Source of the DNA: UBA4781 sp963674975
GTDB taxonomy: Bacteria; Chloroflexota; Anaerolineae; Anaerolineales; Anaerolineaceae
Assembly: GCA_963674975.1 (NCBI GenBank)
Contig: OY771913.1
Coordinates: forward strand, 2,294,001 to 2,358,000
Reading direction: 5' to 3'
DNA length: 64,000 nucleotides
A program made the position numbers and the translations under genes. Under the pieces are notes generated by a model. That model saw only the letters and a list, made by a program, of their open reading frames with translations. It was not told where the DNA came from and did no database searches. Below are positions 34,925 to 43,251 of this stretch, piece after piece (the first letter of the stretch is position 1; each line of letters starts with the position of its first letter).

Positions 34925-35016
34925 AAAACAAGGCTACGGAAAGCAAATACCAGGGTTAGAAGAATTGCTAACAAACTGACGATATATACAAAACTTTTTG
35001 CCTGTTTATACTGCAT
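34921..35016 (-). CDS. 31-residue single-helix membrane micropeptide
   Basis: Short ORF 12 nt downstream of the ferric-reductase-like gene on the same strand, with a gaggt ribosome site 5 nt before ATG. The peptide starts MQYKQAKSF and continues as one uninterrupted hydrophobic helix (VYIVSLLAILLTLVFAF) ending RSLVF. Basic N-terminus and length fit a small bitopic inner-membrane protein. It may be a subunit or stabiliser of the neighbouring flavocytochrome, by position only. Its TAG overlaps the opposing feoB stop. Confidence 0.55.
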   Translation of the reverse strand: MQYKQAKSFVYIVSLLAILLTLVFAFRSLVF

Positions 35017-35028
35017 CGATACCTCATA

Positions 35029-36369
35029 TCAAACAAGATTGAACAGTTCATAGTGGATCTGTTTTTGATCGAAGCTAAGATTCATGCACTGCTTGATCAC
35101 AATGTCCATCATGACCTGTGGACCGCACAGGAAAATTTCTGTGTTCTCCTGGAACCAGGACTTCGATAAATACTTCTTCAGGATCGATTCTGTCAAGTAG
35201 CCAGTTTCCCCATCCCATTTTTGTGGCGGTTTTTCCAGGGTGTGGATGATCTGTATATCCAGCTTCTTTTCAAGTACAGCAATTTCCTCTCGATAGGTTA
35301 CCGAATCCCAGTCGCGGTTGTTGTAGAAAAGTTTTACTGGGCGTTTGTCATCGCGATCTGCCATACTGCGCAGCATGCTCATGATGGGAGTAATGCCGAT
35401 GCCTCCGGCAATAAAGACAAAATTCTTCGCTTCAGGATATCGATCAATGGTGAATGATCCATGCGGACCATCCACATAAACATCCTGTCCCGGCTGCATA
35501 TCCTTTATTGTGGAAGTGAATTTTCCCAGATCTTTGATGGTGAAGGAAATCTCTTCAGGATGCTCCGAACTGGAGGAAATGGAGAATGGATGTTCGGTAT
35601 CTGAGAAGGGTGTTTTCCAGATAGTGAGCCAGGCAAACTGCCCGGGTTTGAAATGGAAAAATTTCTTTGTGGTGGGCTGCAGCGTAATTGTCCAGCTTGC
35701 GCCCCTTTCTTCTTTGACTGTTTTTACACGGTACTTATTGTGTATCAATTTCAAAGGATACAGGATGCGGGTATAAATAAGCAGAAGCAGCCAGGCTGCG
35801 GTATAACCAAGCCAGATCGCTTTTACTGCCGGGTAAGCGAGATAGCGGGAACTGCCGATCAGGAAAACATGCAGTAAGGCTAGCGCAACCACCAGGGTGG
35901 TAAGAATACCGTGCCAAATTTTCCAGAATGTATAGGGAATTTTAAATTTCTTCCTGTACTCTGCAGAGATCACCACTGCAATTAGAAAGATCACTGCCGA
36001 TACTCCGAACTTTGAAGCCAGCGGAGATTGGAAGATATTTAGTAAGTATAAGTAGCGCTTATCAATGATAAAGAGTGTGATCGGGTGGGTAAGAATGAAA
36101 AGAAAAGCTGCAATAGAAACCTGTCTGTGGAAATGATAGATAACATCGCTGCCGAAAGGTTCTTTTAATGGTTTGATGCGAGCGGTCAGGGCAAATTGAA
36201 CTGCCATCAAAGCCAATCCAATAAATCCCAACGCTACTGAAAAATCCAGCCACGGATTGCGGTTTGGAGATGGCTCAGTACCGCCGATCAGAATACCGAT
36301 GGGGCTGAAGACCAGAAGAAGGAACAGCAGTATCCAAAGGGTGCGTTTCCATTTTCCTGTGTTTATCAT
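35029..36369 (-). CDS. Ferric-reductase-like flavocytochrome (FAD/NAD(P)H oxidoreductase)
   Basis: The frame opens at 36423, but ATG 36369 has a strong aggagg 7 nt upstream and is the real start (446 residues). About six membrane helices (residues about 10-215) carry conserved His (YHFHRQVSIAAF, ILTHPITLF, KIWHGILTTL, LLHVFLIG) for two b haems. Then come an FAD-binding domain (HPFSISSS) and an NAD(P)H-binding domain (FVFIAGGIGITPIMSMLR, FLCGPQVMM). It would pass electrons from cytoplasmic NAD(P)H across the membrane. Its position next to feoAB suggests Fe(III) reduction feeding Fe(II) uptake; that is inference. Confidence 0.88.
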   Translation of the reverse strand: MINTGKWKRTLWILLFLLLVFSPIGILIGGTEPSPNRNPWLDFSVALGFIGLALMAVQFALTARIKPLKEPFGSDVIYHFHRQVSIAAFLFILTHPITLFIIDKRYLYLLNIFQSPLASKFGVSAVIFLIAVVISAEYRKKFKIPYTFWKIWHGILTTLVVALALLHVFLIGSSRYLAYPAVKAIWLGYTAAWLLLLIYTRILYPLKLIHNKYRVKTVKEERGASWTITLQPTTKKFFHFKPGQFAWLTIWKTPFSDTEHPFSISSSSEHPEEISFTIKDLGKFTSTIKDMQPGQDVYVDGPHGSFTIDRYPEAKNFVFIAGGIGITPIMSMLRSMADRDDKRPVKLFYNNRDWDSVTYREEIAVLEKKLDIQIIHTLEKPPQKWDGETGYLTESILKKYLSKSWFQENTEIFLCGPQVMMDIVIKQCMNLSFDQKQIHYELFNLV

Positions 36370-36402
36370 TGAAAACCTCCTGAAATATATCTTTTTCTTT
36401 AT

Positions 36403-36418
36403 AATACGATACCGTATT
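36403..36418. promoter_or_regulatory. Palindrome upstream of the ferric-reductase-like gene
   Basis: aatacg-atac-cgtatt, perfect 6-bp arms with 4-nt spacer, 34 nt before the gene's ATG and beside TATAAT-like sequence. It may be an operator; it differs from the feoA palindrome. Confidence 0.35.
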
Positions 36419-36460
36419 TTCATCGAAATTATAAAAGGATTATGGCTTCTAATAAAATGT

Positions 36461-37396
36461 CTATGTTTTTAGTTTCGTTTTTAGGAATTCTTCTGCTTCT
36501 GTATAATATTTGAATTTTTTTTCCAGCCGCTTGAATTGGGAGGTATGTGCCATCCGGTAAGAATTTCCTTCTTTAAGCCCCAATTTTTTATGCAGCATTT
36601 CATGGTACATCACGTATTCCACCACATAGGGCGGAATTGATTTCTGATCGAGAAAACAGCTTAATGTGATCGCATCCGTGTCTGGATGATAGTATCCCAA
36701 CCGGCGGACTGCTCTCCGACCGCTCCAGCGCAAATGAGGCTGCTCCAGTTTTCCTTGAAAGTATTCCATATTGACTTTTCTAAAAAGCTGATGCAGATCA
36801 TAAACGTTCCCCTGTGTGGAGCGGCTGGATTGGGTGGAGTGTGCAGACTGCTGCCAGATTAAAGCCGTCACTTTTTTATACTGCGATGAGCGGCTTATCT
36901 TTCGCAATTGGTTCATATTTTCCTTCTTTGAGTTCAAGCAGCAATCGACCAGTATTTTAACAGTATGCGCATCTGCCTCTAGAAAACCTTCCCCCATTGT
37001 TACAATCAAAGCGTACCGCTGCACTTTGCATTGAAAAACAAAGGAACTGTTGTACATTCTTACAGAGATCGATCTCTTTGTTCTACTTCCCCATTCATCA
37101 AGGAAACGGGTGACGAAAGAAAGGTGCGATTCAAAATGCTCTGCTTTACTGAGAAAGGACAGCCATAGATATGCTCGATATGCCCTGTCGCTAAGGTCCG
37201 CCGGCTGGCATGCTCGTTTCTTACAGAGTGCAGTGATATTTTGTTCCTTTGACCGGATATCTTGATAAAGCTTTTCTTTATCACTGAGCGAGATCTTTCC
37301 CTCTTGGATCATTCTTTCGGCAATGACCTGAAAGCGATTTTGAAAATCTTCGATGATGGAAGTGAAATTCCTAAGGCTGATTGTTTTTTGCGGCAT
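36461..37396 (-). CDS. SprT/M48-like zinc metalloprotein
   Basis: The longest frame begins at 37567; ATG codons at 37501 and 37396 are also possible, and none has a good ribosome site. I use 37396 (MPQKTISL...) because the upstream part is only a basic, low-complexity stretch (311 residues). The C-terminal part contains Y-HEMLH-KK and a downstream His in MAHTSQF, the HExxH plus third-ligand layout of SprT/YgjP-like zinc peptidases. FQGKLEQPHLRWSGRRAVRRLGYYHP is also SprT-like. The N-terminal 170 residues are helical and unassigned. It is divergent from the LysW-like gene. Confidence 0.75.
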   Translation of the reverse strand: MPQKTISLRNFTSIIEDFQNRFQVIAERMIQEGKISLSDKEKLYQDIRSKEQNITALCKKRACQPADLSDRAYRAYLWLSFLSKAEHFESHLSFVTRFLDEWGSRTKRSISVRMYNSSFVFQCKVQRYALIVTMGEGFLEADAHTVKILVDCCLNSKKENMNQLRKISRSSQYKKVTALIWQQSAHSTQSSRSTQGNVYDLHQLFRKVNMEYFQGKLEQPHLRWSGRRAVRRLGYYHPDTDAITLSCFLDQKSIPPYVVEYVMYHEMLHKKLGLKEGNSYRMAHTSQFKRLEKKFKYYTEAEEFLKTKLKT

Positions 37397-37588
37397 GATG
37401 CTTATTCTTTTCCAATCCGATGATACCAGCAGTTTTGCTGATTTTAATGGGTATTTTTTGAAAAAATAAAGCAATTTTTTGAAAATTTTCCATCTTTTCA
37501 TTTCAAATAAAAGGGTGTAATATTGCCCGCAATAAATCCATTGACAAATGGATAAAAACATATTCATCTAAAAGGAGAGAATAACAAG

Positions 37589-37777
37589 ATGAAGACGGCA
37601 GTATGCCCGGATTGCGGTAGTGACGTTAACGTAGGTTCACAACCGCGCATTGGTAAGCAGGTTGTATGTGATTCCTGCGGTGCTGAACTCGAAGTGGTCT
37701 GGTTGGACCCGATCGAGTTAGATTACCCAATGATGGATATTGAAGATTATGAGGACTTTTCAGAGGAAGAAAGATAA
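37589..37777 (+). CDS. lysW: LysW-like carrier/zinc-ribbon protein
   Basis: 62 residues. A zinc ribbon with C6-x2-C9 and C27-x2-C30 is followed by LEVVWLDPIELD and a very acidic tail, the layout of LysW/ArgW amino-group carriers. In canonical LysW the chain ends EDWGE and the terminal Glu is the attachment site. Here the tail ends EDFSEEER, so the last residue is Arg. No lysX, lysZ or lysY gene is nearby. It may carry another amino acid, be processed, or be a LysW-like protein with another job. aaggagag precedes ATG. Confidence 0.8.
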   Translation: MKTAVCPDCGSDVNVGSQPRIGKQVVCDSCGAELEVVWLDPIELDYPMMDIEDYEDFSEEER

Positions 37778-37804
37778 AAAAAAGTAATTTAACGAATTAT
37801 TCAA

Positions 37805-37839
37805 AAAAAAGGCATTGGTCTTTGATCAATGCCTTTTTT
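37805..37839 (+). terminator. lysW terminator
   Basis: aaaaaaggcattggtc pairs with gatcaatgcctttttt around a ttt loop (one wobble), ending in six T. Confidence 0.9.
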
Positions 37840-37866
37840 CAATGTTAGAATGAATTTCTTGAATTA

Positions 37867-39612
37867 ATGAAGACAATGATCGCAGTAAACCATGTAATTT
37901 ATTCTTATACTCTTCCTTCTGGAGATCGTATTCAAGCGGTTCGGGATATCACACTGACGATCCCCCAGGGGGAGCGGGTGGCTATTATCGGTGCGAACGG
38001 ATCGGGAAAAACAACCCTTGTGAAATTAATAAATGGTTTGATTGCCCCTGATAGCGGTTCGGTTTTGATCGATGGATTTTCAACAACAGATCGAACTCAT
38101 TATTCTGAGATCATAAAAAGAATGGGGTTGATTTTCCAGAATCCGCTTGATCAGATCGTGGCTTCAGTGGTGGAAGAGGATACTGCGTTCGGACCGGAAA
38201 ATCTATGCCTGCCCCGCTCAGAGATCATCGAACGGGTCGATACCAGTCTTGCGCTGAGTGGGGCATCTCATCTGAAAGAAAGACAGACCTACTTGTTATC
38301 AGCCGGAGAAACACAACGTGTGGCTCTGGCGGGTGTGCTGGCTCTGCGCCCTTCCTGTTTGATCTTTGACGAGACCACATCAAAACTGGATCCCTATTCA
38401 AGCAGAGAATTATTAAACCTGATGGCTGATTATCATTCTCAAGGCTTTACCATAATCCATGTGACCCATACTCTGGATGAAGCCCTGGCGGCAGATCGAA
38501 TTCTGGTCCTCTCTCAAGGGAAGCTTGTAATGGATGGGTCACCCCGGGAAATATTTCGCGATGAGGTTTCTCTGCAGGCTTACAATCTGCTTGTTCCTCC
38601 AACGGTACGCTTTGCGATAGACCTCTCTTCAATTTTCCCGCAGGTAAGTTCTTTTTATCACTCGCATGTGGATCTACTGGTTGATCTAGGCAGAGTCCCG
38701 ACCGGCATCTATAAGAAAGAAAGTTCCCCTGAATTCCCAAAAGTGAAGCACTCAAAAGAATTCATTCGCGTCGAACATCTATCTCATACTTACATGATGG
38801 GCACTTCACTGGCACACCGCGCCCTTGACGATGTTACTTTTGCCATTGATGAGGGTAAATGCACCGGTTTGATCGGACATACCGGATCGGGAAAATCAAC
38901 GCTGCTGCAGCATCTAAATGGATTGTTCAAACCGCAGCAGGGAACAGTTCGAATAGGGGAATTTGATCTTAGTCAGAGCTCCCTGGATATAAAAAGGCTG
39001 CGTCAGCAGGTGGGTTTGATCTTTCAAAACCCGGAAACCCAATTCTTTGAGACGTATGTGGGAGATGAAATTGCGTACGCAGCCCGTATGCTGGGCTACA
39101 CAGGTAAGCTTCGTGATCTGGTGCGTACTGCCATGGAAACAGTGGGACTGGATTTTAAAGTATTTGTGGATAGACCGTTATCCAGTTTGAGCGGTGGGGA
39201 AAAGCGCAAAGTTGCACTGGCTTCTTATCTGGTGGTGCAGCCGCAGGTACTGCTGCTGGATGAGCCGTTTGCAGGATTGGACCCGCTCATTCATCAGGAG
39301 ATGGTCGCATTGATGAACCGCTTGAAAGACGATGGAAAAACGTTGATCTTGAGCACGCACCAGATGCGCGATCTGCTGCAGATCACACAACAGGTAATAG
39401 TGATGCAGAAAGGAAAGCTTGTTTTCAAAGATGCGCTCCCCGCTTTATTTAATGTTTCTGAAATGCAGGAATGGAAATTGGATCTTCCGCTTGAGATGAA
39501 AATAACCGGGGAATTGCGAAAGAAAGGGTGGGAAATTCCAGCAGGATTGATGAACTGGAGAGACATTTTTGAATGGCTGCAGGCTGTAACCGGAGAGCAT
39601 AAAAATGGCTGA
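37867..39612 (+). CDS. Energy-coupling factor transporter ATPase, two fused ABC domains
   Basis: 581 residues holding two complete ABC ATPases in tandem. Domain 1: GANGSGKTT, signature LSAGETQRVAL, Walker B CLIFDETTSKLDP. Domain 2 (from about residue 299): GHTGSGKST, LSGGEKRKVAL, LLLDEPFAGLDP. The first signature (LSAGE) deviates from LSGGE. Most ECF systems have two separate proteins, EcfA and EcfA'; the fused form occurs in several anaerobes. It overlaps ecfT by 8 bp. No clear ribosome site is seen before ATG. Together with EcfT and an S component it imports vitamins or similar small molecules. Confidence 0.95.
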   Translation: MKTMIAVNHVIYSYTLPSGDRIQAVRDITLTIPQGERVAIIGANGSGKTTLVKLINGLIAPDSGSVLIDGFSTTDRTHYSEIIKRMGLIFQNPLDQIVASVVEEDTAFGPENLCLPRSEIIERVDTSLALSGASHLKERQTYLLSAGETQRVALAGVLALRPSCLIFDETTSKLDPYSSRELLNLMADYHSQGFTIIHVTHTLDEALAADRILVLSQGKLVMDGSPREIFRDEVSLQAYNLLVPPTVRFAIDLSSIFPQVSSFYHSHVDLLVDLGRVPTGIYKKESSPEFPKVKHSKEFIRVEHLSHTYMMGTSLAHRALDDVTFAIDEGKCTGLIGHTGSGKSTLLQHLNGLFKPQQGTVRIGEFDLSQSSLDIKRLRQQVGLIFQNPETQFFETYVGDEIAYAARMLGYTGKLRDLVRTAMETVGLDFKVFVDRPLSSLSGGEKRKVALASYLVVQPQVLLLDEPFAGLDPLIHQEMVALMNRLKDDGKTLILSTHQMRDLLQITQQVIVMQKGKLVFKDALPALFNVSEMQEWKLDLPLEMKITGELRKKGWEIPAGLMNWRDIFEWLQAVTGEHKNG

Positions 39613-40435
39613 TTTTGAATATCTACGCTCTATTGGAATTGGTTATTATTACCCGGGCAGCTCTTTTTTCCATCAGCGAGATGCGCGCATAAAAATCCTG
39701 TTCTTCAGTATTCTTATCCTTGCTGCAGCCGTTACAACCTCTTTGACCGGTCTGATTCTGGCATTCTTGTTGACTTGCCTTGGTTTTTGGCTGGCGCGGG
39801 TATCGCTGATCCCATCCCTGCGCACGATCCGTTCTGTGGTGCCTTTTCTATTCTTCCTGATCATCCTTCAAGCGGTGTTTTTCAAACCGGATGAAAATTC
39901 AATTTTGTTGTGGCAGTGGAAGTTTATAAAGATCTACTCGGATACTTTGTTTTCTGCGGTAATCCTGCTGATCCGATTTCTTGCTCTGATCCTGCTGCTG
40001 GGATTAATGACTTCGGTGCTCTCGACTTTAGAGATGAACCATGGGTTGGAACTGCTCATGCGACCTTTAGAAAAGATAGGGATTCGCACGGAAGGGTTTG
40101 TAATGGTCATTCAGATCATGTTGCGCTTTTTACCGCTTCTAGCGCTGAGAATGGAAGAGATCGCAAAATCTCAGGCTGCGCGCGGGGCAGGCTGGGATGA
40201 AGCGAAGGGCGGTATTTTCAAGCGTATTCGATTGGTCTTTCCTTTGATCGTTCCGCTTTTCTTGAATACCTTACAGCAATCAGAGCGAGTGGCAGATGCT
40301 ATGCTGTGCCGCGGTTACGGCATGAATATAAAGCGCACCCATTATTATGAATATCATATCAGCTGCCGCGATATTCTTTTTCTTGCTGCCGGATTTGGGA
40401 TCGCGGGGATAGTACTTTTCCTACCATCTTTCTAA
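39605..40435 (+). CDS. Energy-coupling factor transmembrane protein EcfT
   Basis: 276-residue scaffold that links the ATPases to an S component. About five membrane helices are visible. The cytoplasmic coupling motif SQAARGAG is followed by a second motif reading MLCRGYG (usual ARG), both of which dock into the ATPase grooves. Translation is coupled to the upstream ATPase gene by overlap. The C-terminal helix (ILFLAAGFGIAGIVLFLPSF) ends the protein. Confidence 0.93.
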   Translation: MADFEYLRSIGIGYYYPGSSFFHQRDARIKILFFSILILAAAVTTSLTGLILAFLLTCLGFWLARVSLIPSLRTIRSVVPFLFFLIILQAVFFKPDENSILLWQWKFIKIYSDTLFSAVILLIRFLALILLLGLMTSVLSTLEMNHGLELLMRPLEKIGIRTEGFVMVIQIMLRFLPLLALRMEEIAKSQAARGAGWDEAKGGIFKRIRLVFPLIVPLFLNTLQQSERVADAMLCRGYGMNIKRTHYYEYHISCRDILFLAAGFGIAGIVLFLPSF

Positions 40436-40519
40436 TAATCCCGAAAATCACAAAAAATTCATAAATAACCGATACTTTCTCAACAGATTTCTTCTATCCT
40501 ATGTTTGAAAGGATCAAAA

Positions 40520-41263
40520 ATGAAGAAAACAATAATAGTCATACTCAGCTTAATAATAGCCGCTGTTTTAGTCAGCGCTTGCAGTTCACAAAATGCAGTT
40601 TCAGCACAATTGAATGACGAGATCAATTATGTGGAATATACCGCTCCCAGCAGCGATGTTGTGGAAAATGGTACTCAATATGGAAGATCGGATACGGATA
40701 CCAGCCATTTATTGATCAACGGTGATGTTGATCTGACAGCAGAAGAGATCGATGATCTGCTGTATATGCGCGAAGAAGAAAAACTTGCCCGTGATGTGTA
40801 CCAGTTCCTGTACGAGCAGTGGGGATTGACCGTATTTCAGAGCATCAGCCAGAGTGAACAAAATCACATGGATTCTGTTCTGGAACTGCTGGTCGCTTAT
40901 GGGATCGATGATCCCGCGGCAAACACCGCTGTTGGTGAATTTACCAATGAAGTACTGCAGGATCTATATAATTCGCTTACGACCCAGGGTTCGGTTAGCC
41001 TTGAACAGGCTTTACGTGTGGGTGCTTTGATCGAAGAAGTGGATATTCAGGATCTTGAAGAATCCTTATTAAAGACTACCAATGCAGACATAACCAGAGT
41101 TTACTCGAACCTGCTGTTTGGCTCAGAAAATCACCTGCGTTCTTTCACCAGCCAATTATCACGCCAGATCGGTGTGGTGTATGAACCAAGCATTCTATCA
41201 CCCGAACGCTACCAGGAGATTATCAACAGTCAACCCGGTCGCGGTGGGCGCTCGAATCACTAA
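40520..41263 (+). CDS. DUF2202 (ferritin-like) lipoprotein
   Basis: The track frame opens with TTG at 40505; ATG 40520 has aagga 7 nt upstream (247 residues). The signal ends in LVSAC (lipobox). The DUF2202 core (EEIDDLLYMREEEKLARDVYQFLYEQWG, ISQSEQNHMDSVLELL, FGSENHLRSF) is a four-helix ferritin-like fold with Glu and His in the iron-ligand positions (EEEKLARD, EQNHMD, ENHLRSF). The biochemical role of the family is unknown. It sits between ECF genes but has its own terminator. The two short segments above are quoted in parts. Confidence 0.88.
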   Translation: MKKTIIVILSLIIAAVLVSACSSQNAVSAQLNDEINYVEYTAPSSDVVENGTQYGRSDTDTSHLLINGDVDLTAEEIDDLLYMREEEKLARDVYQFLYEQWGLTVFQSISQSEQNHMDSVLELLVAYGIDDPAANTAVGEFTNEVLQDLYNSLTTQGSVSLEQALRVGALIEEVDIQDLEESLLKTTNADITRVYSNLLFGSENHLRSFTSQLSRQIGVVYEPSILSPERYQEIINSQPGRGGRSNH

Positions 41264-41264
41264 G

Positions 41265-41296
41265 AAAAAAGCGGTTCATTACGAACCGCTTTTTTC
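41265..41296. terminator. Bidirectional terminator between DUF2202 gene and ECF S component
   Basis: Perfect stem aaaaaagcggttc (41265-41277) and gaaccgctttttt (41283-41295) with T runs on both strands; it overlaps the stop codon of the S-component gene. Confidence 0.9.
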
Positions 41297-41854
41297 ATCT
41301 TCCAGATTGGATCCTTTTTTCCTGGTTGGCAGATTCCAGTAAGCCCCAATAACAGCCAATGTGATCAAGGCAGAAGCAGCCATTTCCGGTAAGCCATTGG
41401 TGACGACCACCAACCCCAGAGCCTCCCAGGGTAAATATCTCATGATCCCGATGATTCCGAGTACCAGTATCGTATTGGTCAAACTTCCCACCGCTCCCGC
41501 TGCGATCAGACCTACCGTGCGCCAGCGTTTGAGGAGTGAGAAAATGCACCAGGCAGCCGGTCCAATGAATAGCCGGGGAAGCACTGATAATACCGGATTG
41601 GTAAACCATACGTCAGTTGGTCCGCTTGGCGCCACCGCAGCCTGGATCATGCTGAATATTCCAAAGATGAGTCCAACAACAGCACTCGAAATGGGTCCTT
41701 CTAACACTGCTGCGATAACTACCGGAATCTGTAAAATAGTCAGAGAAACTCCGCCAATCCAGGGGATAAAGCCCCAGTGCGTTGCTCCCAGTAAACAGGC
41801 AATTGCTGCCATCAACCCTGTTGTAACGATCCTTTTTGTTTGTTCACGGTTCAT
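41279..41854 (-). CDS. ECF transporter S component (substrate-binding membrane protein)
   Basis: The frame extends to 41890, but ATG 41854 has ggaggg 9 nt upstream (191 residues). Six hydrophobic helices with short loops, plus TGLMAAIACLLG near the N-terminus and GPISSAVVGLIFGIFSMIQ, fit the FmnP/PanT-like S-component superfamily. The ligand cannot be read from the sequence. It is encoded near ecfA-ecfT but on the opposite strand, so the ECF module may be shared with other S components elsewhere. Confidence 0.82.
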   Translation of the reverse strand: MNREQTKRIVTTGLMAAIACLLGATHWGFIPWIGGVSLTILQIPVVIAAVLEGPISSAVVGLIFGIFSMIQAAVAPSGPTDVWFTNPVLSVLPRLFIGPAAWCIFSLLKRWRTVGLIAAGAVGSLTNTILVLGIIGIMRYLPWEALGLVVVTNGLPEMAASALITLAVIGAYWNLPTRKKGSNLEDEKSGS

Positions 41855-41920
41855 AAATTTGTCCCTCCAGACAGGAAAACATTCTAACACGGTTGACAGG
41901 CGCAGATCAGAAAGTTGAGA

Positions 41921-42643
41921 TTATTTGACAGCACGGATGTGAAGAAAGCATGGTTCATGAAGCAGAGATTGATAGATCTCCTCGGTTTCTGTAGTTCGAG
42001 GAAAATTCGGAGCGGGCAGCGGCTCAAGAACCTTATCAAGGTGAAACCCGGCTTCAACCAGAGGATTCAGCATCGCCTGTAAAGGACGCCGGTAGCTTTT
42101 TATTACAGGATAGGGTTTGCCAAATCCATCCCATTCCAGTTCGTGTAAAACGGTTTCAAAATAGGTATCGTTGGACCAGATCTTATAGAAGATCAAAGCT
42201 GGATGAACGCAGGAGAAAATGAACGTACCACCCGGTTTCAATACTCGAAAAAACTCTTTGAAAAGGGGCGCCCAGTCTTGAATGTAATCAAGAACCAGAG
42301 GGCAGAGGACGAGGTCAAAGGAATCATCTTCTGCAAAGGTCAGGGGTTTTTCAAGATCCCACTGAAACACGCTGGCTTTCTGCCCTGTTTTCTTTCTGGT
42401 CATCTCAACGAATTCGGGCGTGACATCGATCGAAGTGATGGTCGCCCCGTGTTCGATGAGCCGTGCTGAATAAATTCCAGGACCGCAGCCAGCATCCAGA
42501 ACTGAAAGACCTTTGACATCAGGCAGGAGGGAAAGGGTTGCAGGTCTTTCGTAAAATGCGTTATGCGGTTTATCAACGACTTTCTGCGCGTAGCGCTCTG
42601 CAAATGCAGAGTAATTCTCTTCTCCGAGGCTCTTTTTGGACAT
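41921..42643 (-). CDS. Class I SAM-dependent methyltransferase
   Basis: 240-residue Rossmann-fold methyltransferase. Motif I is VLDAGCGPG (48-56), followed by the acidic SAM-ribose residue in SIDVTPEFVEM, and motif post-I to III (FDLVLCPLVLDYIQDW, EFFRVLKPGGTFIFS). It resembles UbiE/methyltransf_11 proteins of unassigned substrate. It is transcribed separately. No neighbouring biosynthetic cluster indicates the acceptor. Confidence 0.9.
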   Translation of the reverse strand: MSKKSLGEENYSAFAERYAQKVVDKPHNAFYERPATLSLLPDVKGLSVLDAGCGPGIYSARLIEHGATITSIDVTPEFVEMTRKKTGQKASVFQWDLEKPLTFAEDDSFDLVLCPLVLDYIQDWAPLFKEFFRVLKPGGTFIFSCVHPALIFYKIWSNDTYFETVLHELEWDGFGKPYPVIKSYRRPLQAMLNPLVEAGFHLDKVLEPLPAPNFPRTTETEEIYQSLLHEPCFLHIRAVK

Positions 42644-42721
42644 AAGATTCCCTTTTAAGCAATTCTAATGCAGTAGATTGGGGTTATAAATATCAGATAA
42701 TATTACAAAGGAATATCAATT

Positions 42722-43036
42722 ATGGCAATTCAGATCATAAAACGAGAATGGAATCCGCTTCCCTCATTAAACTCTGTCACGGCAGTTTTCTGGCGGCTGC
42801 CGGTTATGACTTTGAGACGCGAGATTGCTGAGATCACATTGGGGGCGATCCTTTTTTTGTATTTCATGAAGCTCTATTACCGCTTATTAATAAAGCTGGC
42901 GCCAATAATTCAGCATTTCAATCCACGAGCTTTTCGGCAGATCCATTTTGGTTTGAGTTTTTTCTTCTATGAGAAGATCATTCCGTCTCCGGGAGCGCTG
43001 CTGCGTCGGGGATTGAAAATCTATCAAAAAATGTAA
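42722..43036 (+). CDS. Hypothetical small protein, possibly membrane-associated
   Basis: 104 residues, not recognised. It starts with aaagga 9 nt upstream of ATG. One hydrophobic segment (ITLGAILFLYFMKLYYRLLIKL, here residues about 37-58) is followed by an aromatic, basic region. It lacks cysteines and catalytic motifs. Composition is similar to surroundings. It may be a real small membrane protein or a decayed gene; only the ribosome site and uninterrupted frame support it. Confidence 0.5.
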   Translation: MAIQIIKREWNPLPSLNSVTAVFWRLPVMTLRREIAEITLGAILFLYFMKLYYRLLIKLAPIIQHFNPRAFRQIHFGLSFFFYEKIIPSPGALLRRGLKIYQKM

Positions 43037-43081
43037 TTTGCTGCCAATGATAAATTTTAAGATTAAAAGTTGTCCATACCA

Positions 43082-43110
43082 TTTACAAGATAAAAAAGTT
43101 ATGATATATT
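43082..43110 (+). promoter_or_regulatory. Promoter of the permease leader
   Basis: TTTACA (43082-43087), 17-nt spacer, TATATT (43105-43110), placing the start near 43117, just before the structured leader. Confidence 0.55.
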
Positions 43111-43120
43111 CAAACAGTTT

Positions 43121-43197
43121 TGCCAACAGGAGATTTCATGAAGATAGGAAATGAAAAACTGAAGTTTACCACCTGGATACATTCCAGATTGTTGGCA
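43121..43197 (+). other. Structured RNA leader of the uracil/xanthine permease gene
   Basis: tgccaaca (43121-43128) pairs perfectly with tgttggca (43190-43197), enclosing smaller stems tttcat/atgaaa (43134-43139 with 43151-43156) and ctgga/tccag (43173-43187). It resembles a multi-helix junction closed by P1, followed by an intrinsic terminator. It does not match the purine riboswitch core or a PyrR site that I recognise. Confidence 0.45.
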
Positions 43198-43251
43198 TTT
43201 TTAATTTGTAAAAAAAAGGCCCCCATTTATTGGGGGTCTTTTTTTGAATAA
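43138..43251 (+). CDS. Candidate 37-residue leader peptide ahead of the permease
   Basis: An ORF with aggag 5 nt before ATG runs through the leader stem and the attenuator hairpin and stops with TAA 17 nt before the permease ATG. The peptide starts MKIGNEKLKFTTW and ends APIYWGSFFE. Ribosomes translating it would melt the terminator stem, giving a way to couple translation to read-through. It may also be incidental; conservation is the test. Confidence 0.4.
   Translation: MKIGNEKLKFTTWIHSRLLAFLICKKKAPIYWGSFFE
43211..43245 (+). terminator. Attenuator before the permease gene
   Basis: Stem of up to 15 bp: aaaaaaaggccccca (43211-43225) with tgggggtcttttttt (43231-43245), 5-nt loop and T tract, located between promoter and the permease start, so it is a regulatory terminator rather than an operon end. 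Confidence 0.8.

Noticed and set aside
43111..43210. Purine (guanine/adenine) riboswitch before the permease
   Set aside because: The conserved core bases and kissing loops of that class are not visible; only an unassigned leader is claimed.
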